Of a DNA stretch of 64,000 nt, positions 62,101 to 64,000 are shown in pieces. The stretch is from contig DFZA01000005.1 in assembly GCA_002382665.1 (NCBI GenBank), forward strand, positions 13,077 to 77,076, given 5' to 3'. A program made the translations under genes and the position numbers. Within the stretch, counting starts at the first letter, position 1; each line of letters opens with the position of its first letter. Under the pieces are notes generated by a model. It ran no database searches. It was not told the DNA's origin and was given only the letters and a program-made list of their open reading frames with translations. This DNA comes from Peptococcaceae bacterium UBA4068 (lineage in GTDB: Bacteria; Bacillota; Dehalobacteriia; UBA4068).

Positions 62101-63358
62101 CGTCAATGTAGATTTCATATGTGTTTTCGCTTGTAAGCAAGGTCGTTGAAACCGAGTAATAGCCTGTCCCCGAATGTGTGGCCGTGGCAATCGTGCTGCC
62201 GTCCTGCCTCAGCTCAACGCTGTCGCTGACGTCGGCGCTGACATCGTCCGTATAGGTATTGATCGTCAGGGATGTGTCGGAGGCGGCGTGTAGCGTTCCT
62301 TTATCCGAGGCGTAGCCGGTGACGACGGTTCCGGTTGTATTATCGCCGGTCGCTTTATCGCCGTATTCGACGAAATAGCCCTTGGGGTAGTAACATCCGT
62401 TGGATGCATAACCGCTGTTGTACGCAAGGTTGTTCCAGGAAAATACCGTATCATGATAGCCTTTTTCCGTGTGATCATAGACTGGTGGGGCTACAACCAG
62501 CGTCGTTAGGCATTGCTCTGTATTAGCACAGTTCGGTTCCGAGGCCCCCCAGTTGAAATAATAGCCTGCGTTGACGCTATTGCTGTCATTCGTGGTGCTT
62601 TTCACCTGAGCGGTGTAAAAGGTATTTCCGATTTCCGGGCCGCAGCCCCAGTACCAATGGTCGACGTTGGACGACGTATTGAAGCTCTCATAATATTTGC
62701 CGCTTTGCGTACCGGGCGTCAAGGTTGTGCCGCCCAGCCAGCCCGTCGCGCCGCTGGAAAGCTCGTAGAGAAATTGATCCTCCGCAAGGTTTTTAACGGT
62801 CGCGAGATAACCGGTCCGGCCCATATAGGTCATTAATTTGACGTCACCATAGGCACCCGTCCATGTGCCGGTTGTACCGGAGGCATAGGTAATAAATTGG
62901 TAATAATGCTGCGTGTCGATGTTATAAAAGGTGTCATATGCTATGTTCTGAGTTGTGACTGTGACGTTTACCGTCTGCGTCGTGCCGGCGATGGCAAAGC
63001 CGATGTCGCGTACATAGTCCTGAACAGCGGACGCGTTTTCTAGCCCAGTTGTCGAGGTATCAACGTTGATACGCTTTGAATAACTGTTGCCCGAAACCGT
63101 GAAACCGTCCGGGGTCATCACCGGCAGCGTGATAGCGTCTCCTGAAGTGACGTCGTCGGAGAAGTTGATCAAAATGGTCTGGATACCGGTTCCGCTGACG
63201 GTTGCGTCCTCGTAATAATACTTGCCGCCGGTGAGCGTCGCGCTGCCGAGCGAAATGCTCGGCTCCGTTGCGGCCAGCGCGGTTTGCGCCGGGATCATGG
63301 CAAAAATCATCAACGCCGATAAAATATACGCCATAGTCTTTGATAGCTTATTTCTCAT
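59126..63358 (-). CDS. Lectin-like SLH surface protein
   Basis: 1,410 aa. Signal peptide 1-30 (KTMAYILSALMIFAMIPAQT... ALA-A). Two C-type-lectin-like domains (about 149-336 and 656-852), each with WYWGCGPE or YFYWACGPE and NWGASEPN or WGNNQPDN signatures. Between them are Ig-like beta domains; then two Listeria/Bacteroides-type repeats (about 890-1027, YTITYNLDDGTNP and YSITYNLDGGTNP, with FGGWYT) and three C-terminal SLH domains (about 1226-1410; SRQEMAAMLYRFA, TRAEVAAIIQRFV). Probably binds glycans at the cell surface. Starts immediately after the receiver-like gene, so they are one operon. Confidence 0.88.
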   Translation of the reverse strand: MRNKLSKTMAYILSALMIFAMIPAQTALAATEPSISLGSATLTGGKYYYEDATVSGTGIQTILINFSDDVTSGDAITLPVMTPDGFTVSGNSYSKRINVDTSTTGLENASAVQDYVRDIGFAIAGTTQTVNVTVTTQNIAYDTFYNIDTQHYYQFITYASGTTGTWTGAYGDVKLMTYMGRTGYLATVKNLAEDQFLYELSSGATGWLGGTTLTPGTQSGKYYESFNTSSNVDHWYWGCGPEIGNTFYTAQVKSTTNDSNSVNAGYYFNWGASEPNCANTEQCLTTLVVAPPVYDHTEKGYHDTVFSWNNLAYNSGYASNGCYYPKGYFVEYGDKATGDNTTGTVVTGYASDKGTLHAASDTSLTINTYTDDVSADVSDSVELRQDGSTIATATHSGTGYYSVSTTLLTSENTYEIYIDDMDTGKSITYNGSAVSIDVDYYTVTFAVSDAREATGSTISATAGDSEITSIATVLSGETVIITATGAGADSYDYLWSGDGTNEETTASLTISSLSGAVDATCTVTGTIIPMTLELDDPLFSTDTNYSFPELTLTSSNNIGVVTIHADKAAASGNTITLPTDADTPGGAPTVITDLNNLTKTIVFSSAQSAASVQAYLRTVVFTASPDGPQTVTITADANTTTGLGSDMKLTAFYDHPDGTTHYYVYVSSSLVTWVDSYNAAKSMTFMGMKGYLPTISSPEENAVLTNISTDAAWSGGTRLVFNGGNSTTDGTQICDQSTLNINSFTKADADEKSYFYWACGPEAGLAYSTGKTHSDSGFGLIDTAFETVFSTSAWGNNQPDNFAYYESTTEPCMQVNQQNTVSGSTVYLWNDLPLFRDNDDDELRYYFVEFGGYTGSTDSIKQVANDPGSPDASLTASASAEVTASYTITYNLDDGTNPDEAPTSYTYGTGAALPTPTKTGYNFGGWYTMSDLSGSAAPSIGTADTGAKEYWAKWTAASYSITYNLDGGTNPDGAPASYTYETGATLPTPTKAGYRFGGWYTASDLSGSTITIISTTDTGDKIYYAKWTAATSSGGNSPTRTITVTETSSDLFAGSSGDVLAEANMNNAFSSSVEVKVTDTTQEGASFGFGAGTNVYPFDISLYIKGTNTKTEPASGYAVTISLPIPEDLLDARDHLSIVHKSDDGTVTTLASSLKQVGGVWYLVFNATEFSPYALVVSNLASYDTAAGLPYYLDNSGGKVFIGFAANGKYLAPDGETVLFTPNPKSFTDISSHWGKTYIDFVTEREIFVGTGTNTFSPDTGMTRAMFATVIGRLYERSYGEISISDACAFTDCNYDDYYGKYVDWAAENGIIQGVGGGLFQPDRQVSRQEMAAMLYRFAEFMQLSTNTSTDTLNYSDALTIASWAEDAALYCQKTEIITGRTGGSFAPAETATRAEVAAIIQRFVELAVN

Positions 63359-63745
63359 TCATATCCTCTCCTTTTTTATTAATTGCGTTGTTTCTCTATT
63401 AAATGAATTAATTGTTTTCCGAAGTATCTCCTCGGTTGCCGGAAGCAGTAGATACGCCTCCGCACCATAGCGGAATGCCTCAAGCGCGTAGGCTTCGCTT
63501 TCCGACATCCAAATGACGTGTATGTTGTCGCCGCGTGTCATGGCTGCCTTTGTAAGCTCAAGCCCTGGAATAGCGCAATTATCGACACGAATAAACACAA
63601 TTGCGCTTTCGGACTCGTCTAGAAATTTCTGATACCCGCGGCTATTCTGCCAGACATCAGGAACAATGGCATGCTTTTGCGTCAGAAATCCACAAAGCAT
63701 ATTAATGTTTTCTTTGTCGGTATCCGCGATAAACATCCCATACAA
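63359..63745 (-). CDS. Degenerate response-regulator receiver protein
   Basis: 128 aa from a TTG with GGAGG 7 nt upstream (the ATG three codons later has poor spacing). Receiver-like alternation: MFIADTD acidic start, VFIRVDN (possible D55), HVIWMSESEAYALEAFRYGA, AYLLLPAT. The usual KP of the switch lysine is LP here, so classical phosphorylation is doubtful. No output domain. It directly precedes the surface-protein gene and may control it, but how is unclear. Confidence 0.7.
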   Translation of the reverse strand: MYGMFIADTDKENINMLCGFLTQKHAIVPDVWQNSRGYQKFLDESESAIVFIRVDNCAIPGLELTKAAMTRGDNIHVIWMSESEAYALEAFRYGAEAYLLLPATEEILRKTINSFNRETTQLIKKERI

Positions 63746-63813
63746 AGCGCCACCTCCCCCATTTTTTGTAAGAATATCAGAAGGGAATTAAAAAATAATT
63801 AAACTTTTGGCGT

Positions 63814-63842
63814 ATTATAGGTTATTATTTCGTTTTTGGAAA
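63814..63842 (-). promoter_or_regulatory. Possible promoter of the receiver-SLH operon
   Basis: On the minus strand: TTTCCA (63842-63837), 17-nt spacer, TATAAT (63819-63814), about 70 nt before the TTG. Confidence 0.55.
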
Positions 63843-63866
63843 AAATTTGTCGTTCAGCCCGCGTTC

Positions 63867-64000
63867 ATGATACAATAGCTGCACAGTCCGAAATCTATGA
63901 TTTCGAGGCTGAGCGTCTATTTTATAGCTAAAGCTTTTCCCGTTAGGGGAAAAGCCAGCAATATCCGCGTCAGCAGATATGATATAATAGCTGCACAGTC
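63867..64000 (+). repeat. Promoter-bearing direct repeat at the window edge
   Basis: ATGATA[C/T]AATAGCTGCACAGTC occurs at 63867-63888 and again at 63979-64000 (21 of 22 identical, 112-nt period), cut by the window end. Each contains a -10 box (TACAAT, TATAAT); the first has TTGTCG 18 nt upstream. Hairpins CGAAATC..GATTTCG and GCTTTTCCC-GTTA-GGGGAAAAGC lie between. Confidence 0.6.

Noticed and set aside
63888..63960. c-di-GMP riboswitch ahead of the end of the window
   Set aside because: Hairpins are present, but the conserved GEMM core sequences are not.

Overview
The window reads as the chromosome of an anaerobic, Gram-positive-lineage bacterium (Bacillota; clostridial or Negativicutes-like; I cannot place it more closely). 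Three things support this: the gene order rnc - radical SAM - smc - ftsY and ylxM - ffh - rpsP - khpA - rimM - trmD - rplS, followed by efp, a CD1247-type protein, smpB and ssrA; surface proteins carrying SLH domains; and an oxygen-sensitive double-cubane 2-hydroxyacyl-CoA-dehydratase-type reductase operon. Core genes are GC-richer; several accessory blocks are visibly AT-rich (7.8-9.5 kb, 13.5-14.8 kb, 41.9-43.4 kb).

Layout. 0-7.8 kb: end of rnc, Elp3-like radical SAM protein, smc, ftsY, then a methylthioadenosine salvage pair (nucleoside phosphorylase and MTA/SAH deaminase). 7.8-30 kb: an accessory block that separates ftsY from ylxM-ffh. It holds a two-TM AT-rich protein, a DUF3795 protein, PilZ and GGDEF c-di-GMP proteins, a secreted GH20 hexosaminidase, a HEPN/Toprim-associated protein, OsmC, an ECF sigma factor, an AraC gene broken by a stop codon, two SLH surface proteins (one about 1,880 aa with four exact-length 216-bp repeats), a TetR-controlled FtsX-type ABC exporter, a nitroreductase and several gene remnants. 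30-37.7 kb: the ribosome/SRP cluster, with TrmD fused to a second methyltransferase domain, then efp, smpB and tmRNA. 37.7-45 kb: an island immediately 3' of ssrA. It carries a two-gene HD-RyR / TIR-LRR cassette, tRNA-3'-end remnants, a manganese-riboswitch-controlled TerC and an MFS transporter. 45-64 kb: carB (minus strand), YwbE, topoisomerase III, an Uup-type ABC-F protein, a Suv3-like RNA helicase, the double-cubane reductase/activase/DUF3343/cysteine-desulfurase operon, and a minus-strand operon of a degenerate receiver protein and a 1,410-aa lectin-like SLH surface protein.

The best candidate for an undescribed system is the translationally coupled pair at 37942-41570: a metal-dependent HD phosphohydrolase fused to a RyR domain, then a TIR protein with BspA-like and leucine-rich repeats. 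It sits in the classic ssrA integration hot spot. By family knowledge TIR domains make NAD-derived signals, HD domains cleave phosphoesters, and bacterial RyR domains occur in nucleotide-signalling conflict systems, so an immune signalling module is a reasonable inference. A HEPN/Toprim protein at 13.5 kb is a second defence-type gene. Other structure not explained by genes: a 61-nt element repeated four times (41.7, 44.9, 54.9, 59.0 kb), always same-strand, 3' of a gene and just before a terminator; an inverted repeat containing a perfect sigma-A promoter (ylxM-ffh) with a second copy at 18.5 kb; and tRNA-Cys-like 3' ends flanking terC.
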